From: Mycobacterium deserti
Lineage (GTDB): Bacteria > Actinomycetota > Actinomycetes > Mycobacteriales > Mycobacteriaceae
Assembly: GCF_025345615.1 (NCBI RefSeq)
Contig: NZ_JAODWD010000006.1
Span: 372,001 to 436,000 of the forward strand
Direction: 5' to 3'
Length of the DNA: 64,000 bases
The translations under genes and the position numbers were made by a program. The notes beneath the pieces are model-generated. The model was not told the DNA's origin, ran no database searches, and was given only the letters and a program-made list of their open reading frames with translations. Numbering within the stretch: position 1 is the first letter of the stretch; the number at the start of each line of letters is the position of its first letter. This document shows, in pieces, positions 1-8,711 of the stretch.

Positions 1-2781
1 CAGGTTGCGCCATGCCTTCTGCATGAAGATGTCAATCGGCTGCACCTCGCCGAGCGCCTGGTAGCTGCCGTCGGGGCGGTGCACACCCCACTGCAGTTTC
101 AGCGACTGGCCGTAGTTGAACGAGCCGTCCTCCTCGAAGTACCAGATCGCGCCCGCCGCGGCGACGCTCACCAGTGGGCGGTCGGGGCTGCGCGGCGGCA
201 GTTGATACCAGGCCGAAGTCACCTCAGCGGCCACGGTGTTCTCGTCGTAGCTGCCCATCACGGGGGTGCGCTTTGGGTCGAGCCCGAACGGCAGGAACAC
301 GTTCGAGCCGTTGACGCCCTTGGGGCCGTAGCCGCCGCCGGTGCCCGCCGCGAATCCGATCCCGACGTTCGGCTCGTTGGCCGAACCGTCGGAGTTGACC
401 AGGCCGGGGTTGGCGGTCACCGGCTCGGCGGGCTCGAGGGTGTCGCTGACACCGTTCGGCGTGAAGCCGACGGGGTCCTCACCGCCCAGGGGTCCGTACT
501 CGCCGAAGCGCTGGCCCGGAACCGGTTGCAACATACCGGCGTTGGTGTCGGCCTCGACGAGGACGTCGTCGGCCATCGCGCAACTCTTGTCCGACAGTCC
601 GGATGTCAGCGCGGCGAAGTTGGCCTTTGCGGTGGTGTACACCGGGTAGCGGCCCACGGCGCCCTTGGCCATCGAGCCCACCTCGAGGATCACCATGATG
701 ACGGCCACCACCAGAAGCGGGGTAGAGGCAAGCGCGCGGTTGCGGCCGGTGTCTGCGACCTCGGTGTGCCCGGCGTAATCCATCCGGAAGTGCAACCAGC
801 CGGCCAGCACCCCGGTGAGAATCGCCAGCACCAGGAACATGGTCGTGACCGGGATGCCCGCGAGCACCGGTTGCTTGTCGAACCACGGCACGCCGTAGTT
901 GCCCACATAGAACCAACCGTTGATGCCGGCGGTGGCCCAGGCCAGTGCGAACAGCAGCGCGGCCACGTACACCACGAGGTTGCGTCGACTGTGCAGGCCG
1001 ACTCGGGCGAACGCGAACGCGGTGACGGCGCCGAGCGCGCCGATCAACCCGGCGAATGCGCCGAACTGCACCCCCCACTTGGTCGGGGTGAACGTCAGCA
1101 ACAGCAGAGCGATCGCGGTGCTGCCGATCAGCCGCCACGCCGGGCCGTTGGCCATGCCGGGGACCCCGCCGCGGCGCAGCATGACGGTGAGCATGCCGAA
1201 CAGGCAGAGCAGCATGACCAGAACCGCGAAGCGACGCGTCAGCGACGAGTCGACACTGTCCTCGACGGTGAGGAAGTAGTAGCGCAGAAACTCCTGGTAC
1301 CAGGCGATGGTCGGACCGACGACGTACTTGATGCGCGCGGACTCGGCGACGGTCGCCAGGGTCTGGTCGCGGAACACGATCACGAAGATCAGCGACGCCG
1401 CGGCCGCCAGCGGGGCCAGCGCCGTCATCAACCCGTCGGCCGGTCGGCGCACGCGGATCACCGCCGCGACCGCGCGCGCTCCGACCAGAAGCGGCGCGAG
1501 CGCGATGAGGCCCTGCGGCGCGAGCGTCACGCAGAACATCGCGATCACGATCGCCGCCGCCGCGGGCCACAGCCGCCGCGTGCCGATCGCGTTCTCCACC
1601 AGCATCCACGCCGCGATCACCCCGAACGCGATCAGCGGCTCCGGTCGCAGGCCGTTGTTGAACGGCAACCACGCGGCAAGGAACACCGCTGCGGCCGTCC
1701 AGATCGCGATCCGGTTGACCCCGAGCTTGCGGCCCAGCCGTGGCAGCACGCAGCGGCTCAGGATCAACCAGGTTCCAAGAGCGGCAAGCGTCGCGGGGAT
1801 GCGCATCCACACGCTAGCGGTGCTGATCGCCGCCATCTGCGCGAGCACCGACTGATACCAGTCGAACGGCGCCTCGGTGGCGCCGAAGAAGCGGTAGTAG
1901 TTGGCGGTGTAGCCGGCCTCGCTCGAAATGCGGGCGATGGTCAGGTTGTAGCCGTCGTCCGACGACAGCGCACCGATGACGTGCCACAGCAGCAGGATGC
2001 CGACGACACCGATGTCGGCGAGCCAGTGCCACAGCCCGACGCGCCAGAAGCGCCGCGCGTTGCCGGGTAGGGCGCGCCGACTCCGACGGTCGAGCAGGAC
2101 CAGCCCGACGATGGATCCGATGACGCACGCCACCCCGAGCACCATCACGGCGAGCTTGAGGAGGGTCGGCGAGGTGATGAATCGGGTGTCGATGTCGATC
2201 TTCGCGTTGAGCCCCGCTTGCGCGGCCACCTTCAGGTCGGTGAAGACGCCCGCCACCTGCGGCTTCTTCTCGGCGGCCAGGGTGCCGGCCGCGCCGGGGA
2301 TTCCGGTGAAATCCGCACCGACGCCGCCGGGGTTCCCCCAGATGTGCAGGGTGCTGCACGCGCCCGACTCGACCGCGGGCCGTGGCGCGACCGCGGCGAC
2401 GGAGTCACGGAACGCGACGAACACGACGTCGGCCGTCGCGCGGACGAACAGGCCGCTGCGGCTGGCGTCGATGCCGCCGGGCGGAACGGTCGACAGCACC
2501 AGCCCGCCGGCCTCGGGCAGGGTCGCCACCGCCTGGCACGGGATGGAGACGTCGAGCGCCTGCGGTGCGCCGGACACCAGCGGCGCGGTCACGTCGGTGA
2601 TCAGCCCGTCGGGCGTGGACGCCTGCGGCCACAGGATCGTGGCGGTGGTCTGCTTGACCGGAAGCAGGGGGACCAGCCCGCAGAGCAGAATGCCCGCAAT
2701 GCCCGCAACGACGGCGATCAGGCGCGCAGAGCGAGGGGTGCCGCCGTCTGTTCTTCGCGGCAAGCGCTCATCACCAGGCAC
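1..2781 (-). CDS. embA: EmbA arabinosyltransferase (3' end cut by window edge)
   Basis: EmbA is an integral-membrane GT-C arabinosyltransferase that, with EmbB, adds arabinose from decaprenyl-phospho-arabinose to arabinogalactan; the complex is an ethambutol target. 927 codons are visible from a GTG at 2781 to the window edge; the family is about 1,090 residues, so roughly the last 160 (C-terminal carbohydrate-binding part) lie outside. Visible marks: an N-terminal membrane anchor (RLIAVVAGIAGILLCGL), the extracytoplasmic SSDDGYNLT loop with the GT-C acidic pair, the family motif PFNNGLRPEPLIAFG, many membrane helices, and the start of the C-terminal lectin-like part. It lies 21 bases downstream of embC on the same strand, so by synteny it is embA and embB should follow beyond the edge. 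The GTG start fits the M. tuberculosis N-terminus. Identity is firm; the choice of embA over embB rests on position and sequence. Confidence 0.95.
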   Translation of the reverse strand, partial: MPGDERLPRRTDGGTPRSARLIAVVAGIAGILLCGLVPLLPVKQTTATILWPQASTPDGLITDVTAPLVSGAPQALDVSIPCQAVATLPEAGGLVLSTVPPGGIDASRSGLFVRATADVVFVAFRDSVAAVAPRPAVESGACSTLHIWGNPGGVGADFTGIPGAAGTLAAEKKPQVAGVFTDLKVAAQAGLNAKIDIDTRFITSPTLLKLAVMVLGVACVIGSIVGLVLLDRRSRRALPGNARRFWRVGLWHWLADIGVVGILLLWHVIGALSSDDGYNLTIARISSEAGYTANYYRFFGATEAPFDWYQSVLAQMAAISTASVWMRIPATLAALGTWLILSRCVLPRLGRKLGVNRIAIWTAAAVFLAAWLPFNNGLRPEPLIAFGVIAAWMLVENAIGTRRLWPAAAAIVIAMFCVTLAPQGLIALAPLLVGARAVAAVIRVRRPADGLMTALAPLAAAASLIFVIVFRDQTLATVAESARIKYVVGPTIAWYQEFLRYYFLTVEDSVDSSLTRRFAVLVMLLCLFGMLTVMLRRGGVPGMANGPAWRLIGSTAIALLLLTFTPTKWGVQFGAFAGLIGALGAVTAFAFARVGLHSRRNLVVYVAALLFALAWATAGINGWFYVGNYGVPWFDKQPVLAGIPVTTMFLVLAILTGVLAGWLHFRMDYAGHTEVADTGRNRALASTPLLVVAVIMVILEVGSMAKGAVGRYPVYTTAKANFAALTSGLSDKSCAMADDVLVEADTNAGMLQPVPGQRFGEYGPLGGEDPVGFTPNGVSDTLEPAEPVTANPGLVNSDGSANEPNVGIGFAAGTGGGYGPKGVNGSNVFLPFGLDPKRTPVMGSYDENTVAAEVTSAWYQLPPRSPDRPLVSVAAAGAIWYFEEDGSFNYGQSLKLQWGVHRPDGSYQALGEVQPIDIFMQKAWRNL

Positions 2782-2789
2782 GAGGGTCG

Positions 2790-2795
2790 ATGGTA
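2790..2795 (-). promoter_or_regulatory. Candidate -10 (TACCAT) for embA
   Basis: On the minus strand TACCAT ends 8 bases before the embA GTG, inside the 21-base embC-embA gap. Known: in M. tuberculosis embA has its own promoter in this gap. Inference: a separate, possibly leaderless embA transcript. The spacing is at the long end for this. Confidence 0.3.
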
Positions 2796-2802
2796 GGCGA
2801 AG

Positions 2803-5800
2803 CTACGAAAGGCGCAGCGGAGCCGGGCTCCACAGTCCGCTGCGCGTTGCCGAACCGAGGTCCAGCCGCGCCCGCTGCGCGTTCGGGTAATACGGGATGA
2901 GCTGCTGAAGCTCGCCCCAGTCTCGGAACCAGTCGTCCTTCAGATACGACGGCACGGTCATGGCGCGGGTCAGCAGTTCGGTGATCCCGAGCGGGCCGCC
3001 GCCGAGGTAGTCCATCACCGGCGAGTTCGCCTGCGCGCCGAACCGATCGGGCAGGATGCGCCACTTCGGCACCTCGGTGACGCCGTTCTGGTGTTGGAAC
3101 GGCCGTTGGCAGGGGAATGCCAGCCCGACAAGCCAGTCCAGCAGCACCGGGTCCTGGGAGCCCACGACATCCTGCAGTGTGCGCAGTTGCGGGATCCGCG
3201 GCGGAGTCACCGCGATCCAGTGCTGAGGGTTGAGATCGTCGTCGCTGGCCACCAGGCGCACCTGGGTGGCGTCGCGCGGAAGAGCCGCGAGCGGGGCGCG
3301 AAGGTTGCGCCACGCGGGGGCGGAGCCGACGTCGGCGAAGCCGATGCCGCCGCCGGGTTCGTCGGCGCCCGCCTGGTCGTCGGTGGCCCACTGCACGACG
3401 ACCTCGCCGGGATCGAAACGGCCCGCGGCGGCCACGACGAGGATCTGATCGGCGGCCTCGCTCTCGGCCCAGTTGTCGGGCAGCCGGTACCACGCCGAAC
3501 GTAGGGTGGCCGGCTGCTGGGTCCCGCTGCGCCAGCTGCCCATCACCGGGGTGCTGGCCGGGTCGAGCCGGAAGGGCAGCCGAGCCCGCGACCCGTTGAC
3601 GCCCGCAGCCGCGGTGGTGCCGCCTTCGGTGCCGGCCTCTTCTGTGGACTCCTCGCCTTCGGTTCGCGAATCGGCGAAGTTGGACGCGGTGCCGGGCCCG
3701 CTCATCACCTCGTCGGCGGACAGGTCAGACGGTATTCCGTTGGGTCCGAAGCCTTCTGCGGTAGATGCGCCGAGCGCTTCGCCGACGGGCGTGCCGATGG
3801 GTCGCAGCATCCCGGCGTTGGTGTCCTGCTCGACCAGCACGTCGGAGGCCATTCCGCAGGTCCTACCCGCGACGGCGTCGATGTTGGACCGGCCGACGCT
3901 CCACCCCGGGTACTGGTCGATCATCGCCAGTGTCAGCGAGAGTACCTGGAACACGACCAGCAGCCAGGTGGCAATAGCCAACGGAGACTGCATGATTCGT
4001 TGCCAGCGACGCGGTGGCCCGGGCGGGGAGGTGTCTCGTCCGGAGAAGTGGAACCACGCCGCCAGCAGGAGCGTCGCGATGGACAGGCCCAGCAGTGCCG
4101 TTGTGAAGCCGAACTTCCACTCCGGGAACTGGTTCGACCACGGGACCCCGAAATTCGAGACGTACCACCATCCGTTGACGGTGGCGAACGACAACGCCAT
4201 CACGAACAACACGGCTGCGGCGAACATGGCCCGGTTGCGACGTGAGCGCATCGCGGCGCCGGTGACGGCCACTGCGGCAAGCGCACCGAGTGAACCGGCG
4301 AGCCCCGCGTACACCCCGAAGTGATGCGTCCACTTGGTCGGGGTGAACATCAGCGCGAGGAACGAGATGATGGTGATCCCGATGATGCGGCGGCTCGGGC
4401 CGGCCGCGGTGCCGGGTATCCGCCACTTGCGCAACGTCATTGCGACCGACACCGCCAGTGCCAGCAGCAGGGTGAGCACGGCGAACCGGCGCGCGACTGA
4501 GCCGTCGGGGCTGGTGGTGAACAGTCGTTCGTAGCGGATGTGCTCGTCGAACCAGCTCAGGCTGGGGCCGACGGCCGACTTGAACGAGCTGGCCTGCAGT
4601 TCAGCGGCCAGGGTCTGGTCACGGAAGATCAGGATGATCGTCACGGTGGCCGCGGCGAGGATCGGCGCCAGCAGGGCCAGATATCCGAAGCGCGAAACAT
4701 GCGCGGCGACGATCGTTTTCAGTGGTCCGACGGCTACCAGCAGCGCGCCGACGGCTGCGATACCGGTGGGCCCGGAGAACAGCGTCAGCGCGCCGATGAT
4801 GAGCGCGATGGCGACGGGCAGCAGCCTGCTGGTGGCGACCCCGCGCTCGACCGAGCACCAGGTCAGCAGTATGCCGAGGGCGATGATCGGTTCCGGGCGC
4901 AGCCCGTTGTTCAGCGGCAACCAGAACGCCAGGAACAGGCCGGCTGCCGTCCACGCCGCGGCGCGGTTGGCCTTGACGGCGTGGCCGAGACGCGGGATCA
5001 CCTCGCGGCTGATCACCCACCAGCACGCGATGCCCATCACCAGGGTCGGCAGCCGCACCCACACGCTCGCCGTGCTGACGTTCGACCACAACGCCAGCAG
5101 GTCGTAGTACCAGCCGAACGGCGACTCGGGCGTGCCGAACCAGCGGTAGTAGTTGGCCATGTAGCCGGCCTGGTCCGAGACCCTGGCCATCGTGAGGATG
5201 TAGCCGTCGTCTGCGGTGTTCGCGCCGACGAAGTGCCACCACACAAGGACCGCGGTCACCACCCCGTCGAGGGGTGTGACCGACCACCAGCGCGGCGGCA
5301 GGAAGCGTTTGGCCCGTCGGCCGTCCGCGGTGTCCAGGACATGCAAGGCGCCGAGCGCGACGACCGTCATCGCCACCCCGACGATCATCACCAACAGTTT
5401 CAGCAGCGTCGGCGAGGTGCTGTAGCGCGAGTCGACGGTCGCCGAGAACTGCAGGCCCGGGGGCGCGGGCCCGGACAGGTCGGTGAAGACGCCGACGATC
5501 TGCGGCCGGAAGTCGTAGCCGCCGCGCTCACCGCGCAGCGGCTCGCCAGGTTCCTGATCGTCTCGCCCCTGGACCAGGCCGACGAACTCCCCGGTGACGT
5601 TGTCGGCGTGGGCGGTGACGGTGATCCGCTGACAGGCGGGGCTCAACACCTCGTTGAGCGGGGCGCTGACGACCGGCGTGTTGCGGACGATGATGAGCAC
5701 GTCGTTGTTGACGCGTTCGATGAGCAGGCCGCGGTCCACGGCCTTGGGCGCCTGTTTGGGCACCGTCGAAAGCAGGACGCTACGGCCCGGTCCGGTCAGC

Positions 5801-6024
5801 CCGGCCGCCGCTTGGCAAGGGATCGCGATCTCCAGATCGGTGGCGACGTACCCGATCAACGGCGCGTCGACGCTCTGCAGCACGCCGTTCTGCGGCCAGT
5901 TGATCTCCGCGGTGGTCTGCTCGACCGGCAGGAAAGGGGTGGCGATGGCCAGTGCCGCTCCGACCAAACCCGCGACCACGGCGATCAGTCGCGCTGTCCG
6001 GTGGTTGGACCCAGCGGCAATCAC
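2803..6024 (-). CDS. embC: EmbC arabinosyltransferase
   Basis: EmbC is the GT-C arabinosyltransferase that extends the arabinan of lipoarabinomannan using decaprenyl-phospho-arabinose outside the membrane. 1,073 residues from GTG at 6024, close to the family norm of about 1,090. Seen: N-terminal anchor (RLIAVVAGLVGAALAIATPFLP), the ANTADDGYILTMARVS loop carrying the catalytic acidic pair, PLNNGLRPEPIIALG, a long multi-helix core, and a soluble C-terminal domain with a low-complexity Glu/Thr-rich insert before VNGSRARLPF. The frame stays open upstream into aftA (to 6234), but that extension is arginine-rich and unlike Emb N-termini. The GTG follows the aftA stop by 11 bases, with AGGA about 9 bases upstream. 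It is first of the emb genes after aftA, the embC position in M. tuberculosis. Confidence 0.96.
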   Translation of the reverse strand: MIAAGSNHRTARLIAVVAGLVGAALAIATPFLPVEQTTAEINWPQNGVLQSVDAPLIGYVATDLEIAIPCQAAAGLTGPGRSVLLSTVPKQAPKAVDRGLLIERVNNDVLIIVRNTPVVSAPLNEVLSPACQRITVTAHADNVTGEFVGLVQGRDDQEPGEPLRGERGGYDFRPQIVGVFTDLSGPAPPGLQFSATVDSRYSTSPTLLKLLVMIVGVAMTVVALGALHVLDTADGRRAKRFLPPRWWSVTPLDGVVTAVLVWWHFVGANTADDGYILTMARVSDQAGYMANYYRWFGTPESPFGWYYDLLALWSNVSTASVWVRLPTLVMGIACWWVISREVIPRLGHAVKANRAAAWTAAGLFLAFWLPLNNGLRPEPIIALGILLTWCSVERGVATSRLLPVAIALIIGALTLFSGPTGIAAVGALLVAVGPLKTIVAAHVSRFGYLALLAPILAAATVTIILIFRDQTLAAELQASSFKSAVGPSLSWFDEHIRYERLFTTSPDGSVARRFAVLTLLLALAVSVAMTLRKWRIPGTAAGPSRRIIGITIISFLALMFTPTKWTHHFGVYAGLAGSLGALAAVAVTGAAMRSRRNRAMFAAAVLFVMALSFATVNGWWYVSNFGVPWSNQFPEWKFGFTTALLGLSIATLLLAAWFHFSGRDTSPPGPPRRWQRIMQSPLAIATWLLVVFQVLSLTLAMIDQYPGWSVGRSNIDAVAGRTCGMASDVLVEQDTNAGMLRPIGTPVGEALGASTAEGFGPNGIPSDLSADEVMSGPGTASNFADSRTEGEESTEEAGTEGGTTAAAGVNGSRARLPFRLDPASTPVMGSWRSGTQQPATLRSAWYRLPDNWAESEAADQILVVAAAGRFDPGEVVVQWATDDQAGADEPGGGIGFADVGSAPAWRNLRAPLAALPRDATQVRLVASDDDLNPQHWIAVTPPRIPQLRTLQDVVGSQDPVLLDWLVGLAFPCQRPFQHQNGVTEVPKWRILPDRFGAQANSPVMDYLGGGPLGITELLTRAMTVPSYLKDDWFRDWGELQQLIPYYPNAQRARLDLGSATRSGLWSPAPLRLS

Positions 6025-6035
6025 GGGGGTTGATC

Positions 6036-7904
6036 CTAATTGGGGAGTCGAATGGCCAGCACGAACGGTCCGATCTCCGACACGGAGAAGCGCGGATCGT
6101 CGAACAAGGCCTCGTCCAGCGCGACGTGGTAGCGCCGGACGTTGGGTTGGTTGGGGTAGACGTCGGCGGCCAGGCGCAGGGTGTAGGTGTCGTCCGCACC
6201 GCGGCGCATCAAAAAGACGTTCGGCGGCTTCCACGGCAGCGTGTCGAGGGCGGCGATGAACTGGTCGGCGTCGCCCAGCGTCACCCAGCTCTCGATGGCG
6301 GCGGCGCGCTTCTCGAACTGCGCCAGCGGGTTCGCGTAGTGCGATGTGAGGCCCTGGAAGCCGTAGTACGGGTAGTAGGAAAGGAAGCTGTAGTCGGCGG
6401 TCAGCACCACGGTCTCATTGCGTGGCTGCCCGGTGGCCTCGGTGATCTTGGCGTCGATTTCACGGTAATACCGCTCGGCGCCGGGCGGCCGACGGTCGGC
6501 GCGCTGGCCGCTGCCGTCGGTGTCGGTGTAGGCGACGACGATGTCGGAGCGCAGCACGTCGGGAATGTCCTGGCTGAACGTGACGGCACCGATCGTGCCC
6601 AGAGTGGCGGCGACGGCGATGACGCGCTTGGCGTTCTCGGCTCGGACGCGGGCGGCGACCGCAAGGCTGACTTCGATGAACCCGAAGGCGCCCGCGGCGG
6701 TCAGCAGCACCGTCAGCGTCGGCTGCAACCGGAAGGACAGCAGCGTGGTGCCCGCCAGTGTGGTGAGCATCGACAGCAGCGACCAGGCGTAGACCGCCAG
6801 GACCGCGACGGCCAGCGCGCCCGCCCGGGTCGACGAGCGGGCACGCCACACCAGCCAAAGGGTGCCGAGCATGCACAGCGCACCGAGCAGAGTGAAGTGC
6901 AGCATCGGGAATTCGAGTTGCGCGCCCGCCGCAGGCAGGTAGTGCTGGGCGGTGCCGGAGTCAGCCGGCTGATCCTTGATCGCGGCCAGCAGCCACGGCC
7001 CCAGGCCGAACAGCCACATGGCCGCCGAGATCACCGCGATGACGAGGAGTCGAAGTAGCGGCTCGACACTTCGGCGGGCGAGCGCGAGCGCCAGCGCCAT
7101 GATCGTCAGCGTGAACGCCGCGTAGCCGAGCAGCAGCGAGTAGAACAACGCGGCGACGCCGAGGAACAGACCCGTGCCGACGACAGCGGCCCAGCCGCCG
7201 TTTCTCGTCGCCCCACGCAGGCCCGACCACGCCAGCACGAACACGGGCGGCAGCAGCACGGTGATGATCGCCGCGTAGGGCTCGGCCGGCGAGTACGCCA
7301 GGCTGGCGGCCGCGGTGGCCGTCGACACGATCAGCGCGTAATCGAACCGAATCATGGCCGCCCACACCACGAAGGCGAGCACGATGGCGACGGTGACCGA
7401 GATGATCGCCCACGGTTTGAACATCTCCCATGCGGGTGTGCCGGTCACGGCCGCCAGTCGGCCGCCGAGCCAGAACCAACCGGGCGGATAGAACGGCGGC
7501 AGACCGTAGTAGGTCATGTCGTGCGGGCCGACGGTATCGGTCAGCCGAGTGAGATACTCCGTGCGAAAGGCCTGGTCGACCGAGATGCCGTGCAGGTAAA
7601 GCTTCGTCGCGCCCAACGGCATCGCGAGCGTCACGACCGAGAACGCGGACAGGAACACCAGTGTGGCACCACGGGCCACGACACGGCGCCCGCGCCGCCA
7701 GAGCCATCCGCACGCCAACAACGCTGCCAGGCAGACGACTTGGCCGACGGTCGTGAGCGCGTGCAACTGGTTCGAGGAGTTGTAGGCGGGCCACTCGACC
7801 CGCGCTATCGCCACCAGGGACACCACCGCGACGACGACGGCGACCGCGACCGCCGCGGCCATCTGGCCGACGACTCCGATGGTGGTGGCCGGCGCGCGCT
7901 GCAT
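6036..7904 (-). CDS. aftA: AftA galactan 5-O-arabinofuranosyltransferase
   Basis: AftA transfers the first arabinofuranose residue from decaprenyl-phospho-arabinose onto the galactan chain, priming arabinan synthesis. 622 residues (M. tuberculosis protein: 643). Many membrane helices fill the N-terminal two thirds and a soluble periplasmic C-terminal domain follows. Segments strongly shared with the family include SNQLHALTTVGQV, YGLPPFYPPGWFW, LTADYSFLSYYPYYGFQGL and QDVYPNQPNVRRY-like YPNQPNVRRYHV. The ATG at 7904 overlaps the dprE2 TGA by one base (TGATG), so the two are probably translationally coupled. The open frame extends to 7985, but the extra residues are read through dprE2 and look non-native. 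Confidence 0.95.
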   Translation of the reverse strand: MQRAPATTIGVVGQMAAAVAVAVVVAVVSLVAIARVEWPAYNSSNQLHALTTVGQVVCLAALLACGWLWRRGRRVVARGATLVFLSAFSVVTLAMPLGATKLYLHGISVDQAFRTEYLTRLTDTVGPHDMTYYGLPPFYPPGWFWLGGRLAAVTGTPAWEMFKPWAIISVTVAIVLAFVVWAAMIRFDYALIVSTATAAASLAYSPAEPYAAIITVLLPPVFVLAWSGLRGATRNGGWAAVVGTGLFLGVAALFYSLLLGYAAFTLTIMALALALARRSVEPLLRLLVIAVISAAMWLFGLGPWLLAAIKDQPADSGTAQHYLPAAGAQLEFPMLHFTLLGALCMLGTLWLVWRARSSTRAGALAVAVLAVYAWSLLSMLTTLAGTTLLSFRLQPTLTVLLTAAGAFGFIEVSLAVAARVRAENAKRVIAVAATLGTIGAVTFSQDIPDVLRSDIVVAYTDTDGSGQRADRRPPGAERYYREIDAKITEATGQPRNETVVLTADYSFLSYYPYYGFQGLTSHYANPLAQFEKRAAAIESWVTLGDADQFIAALDTLPWKPPNVFLMRRGADDTYTLRLAADVYPNQPNVRRYHVALDEALFDDPRFSVSEIGPFVLAIRLPN

Positions 7905-8701
7905 CAGATGGGGAGCTTGCGGAAGACGGGCCGCGGGATGTGCCGCAACACCATCATCACGTACCGGAATGCTCCCGGCGCCCATATCAATTCCTTGCCT
8001 TTGGCCGATGCCGTGACCGCCATCTCGGCGACGTCTTCCTTGTCGACGGTGAACGGTGCTTCTTTGGCGCCGGTGGCCTTCCAGTGCTCAATCGTGGTTG
8101 TGGTGCGCACCTGTCCTGGCCTGATGACCAGGACCCGAACCCCGTACTCGCGCAACGCCTCTCCGAGTCCGAGGTAGAAACCGTCGAGGCCGGCCTTGGT
8201 GGAGCCGTAAACGAAGTTGGACCGCCGCACCCGCTCGCCCGCGGCTGAGCTCATCGCGATGATGCGCCCCGACCCCTGGGCGCGCATCTTCTCACCGAGC
8301 AGCACGCCGACGGAGACCGCCGCGGTGTAGTTGATTCCGGCGATCTGCACGGCCTTGCTCTGGTTCTGCCACAGCTCCTCGGCGTCACCGAGCAGACCGA
8401 ACGCCACGATGGCGACGTCGATGTCTCTCGGGCCGCCGCTGTCATCGGTGGCGGCCGCCTCGATCACGCGGGGATGGCCGGCGGTGTCGAGAGCGTCGAA
8501 GTCGATCCACTCCACGGACTTTGCGCCTGCCGCCTTCAACTGCTCTAGGGCCGCGTCCTTGCGGGGATGGTTGGGCAGGTCCGCGAGCAGCACCCGCGCC
8601 TTGGCGGTGCGCAGGTAGCGCTCGCAGATGGCCAGCCCGATCTCGGACGTCCCGCCGAGCAGCAGGATGGTCTGGGGGTTGCCCACGGCATCAAAAACCA
8701 T
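7904..8701 (-). CDS. dprE2: DprE2 decaprenylphosphoryl-2-keto-ribose reductase
   Basis: DprE2 is the NADH-dependent short-chain dehydrogenase that reduces the 2-keto intermediate made by DprE1 to decaprenyl-phospho-arabinose. 265 residues from ATG at 8701. Seen: Rossmann motif LLLGGTSEIG at the N-terminus, conserved AIVAFGLLGDAEELWQNQ, and the catalytic set with Ser in AMSSAAGERVRR and YxxxK in FVYGSTKAGLDGF. It begins 10 bases after the dprE1 stop and overlaps aftA by one base, so dprE1-dprE2-aftA read as one operon. A longer open frame to 8911 is rejected because it is the reading of dprE1 in another frame. The C-terminal RHIPRPVFRKLPI matches the family closely. Confidence 0.96.
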   Translation of the reverse strand: MVFDAVGNPQTILLLGGTSEIGLAICERYLRTAKARVLLADLPNHPRKDAALEQLKAAGAKSVEWIDFDALDTAGHPRVIEAAATDDSGGPRDIDVAIVAFGLLGDAEELWQNQSKAVQIAGINYTAAVSVGVLLGEKMRAQGSGRIIAMSSAAGERVRRSNFVYGSTKAGLDGFYLGLGEALREYGVRVLVIRPGQVRTTTTIEHWKATGAKEAPFTVDKEDVAEMAVTASAKGKELIWAPGAFRYVMMVLRHIPRPVFRKLPI

Positions 8702-8711
8702 TGCGCACCAT

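Noticed and set aside
79..2070. 663-codon open frame antisense to embA
   Set aside because: Composition is Arg/His/Gln-rich with no domain; it is the GC-rich mirror of a clearly conserved gene.
4540..6033. 497-codon open frame antisense to embC
   Set aside because: Same reason: a long stop-free shadow opposite a conserved coding sequence.
6033..6038. TAGGAT as a -10 for embC
   Set aside because: It fits TANNNT with an 8-base spacer but overlaps the aftA stop codon and contains the AGGA that can serve as ribosome binding site; too ambiguous to call.
6025..6234. N-terminal extension of EmbC
   Set aside because: The extra 70 codons overlap aftA, are Arg-rich and do not resemble Emb N-termini; GTG 6024 gives the normal start.
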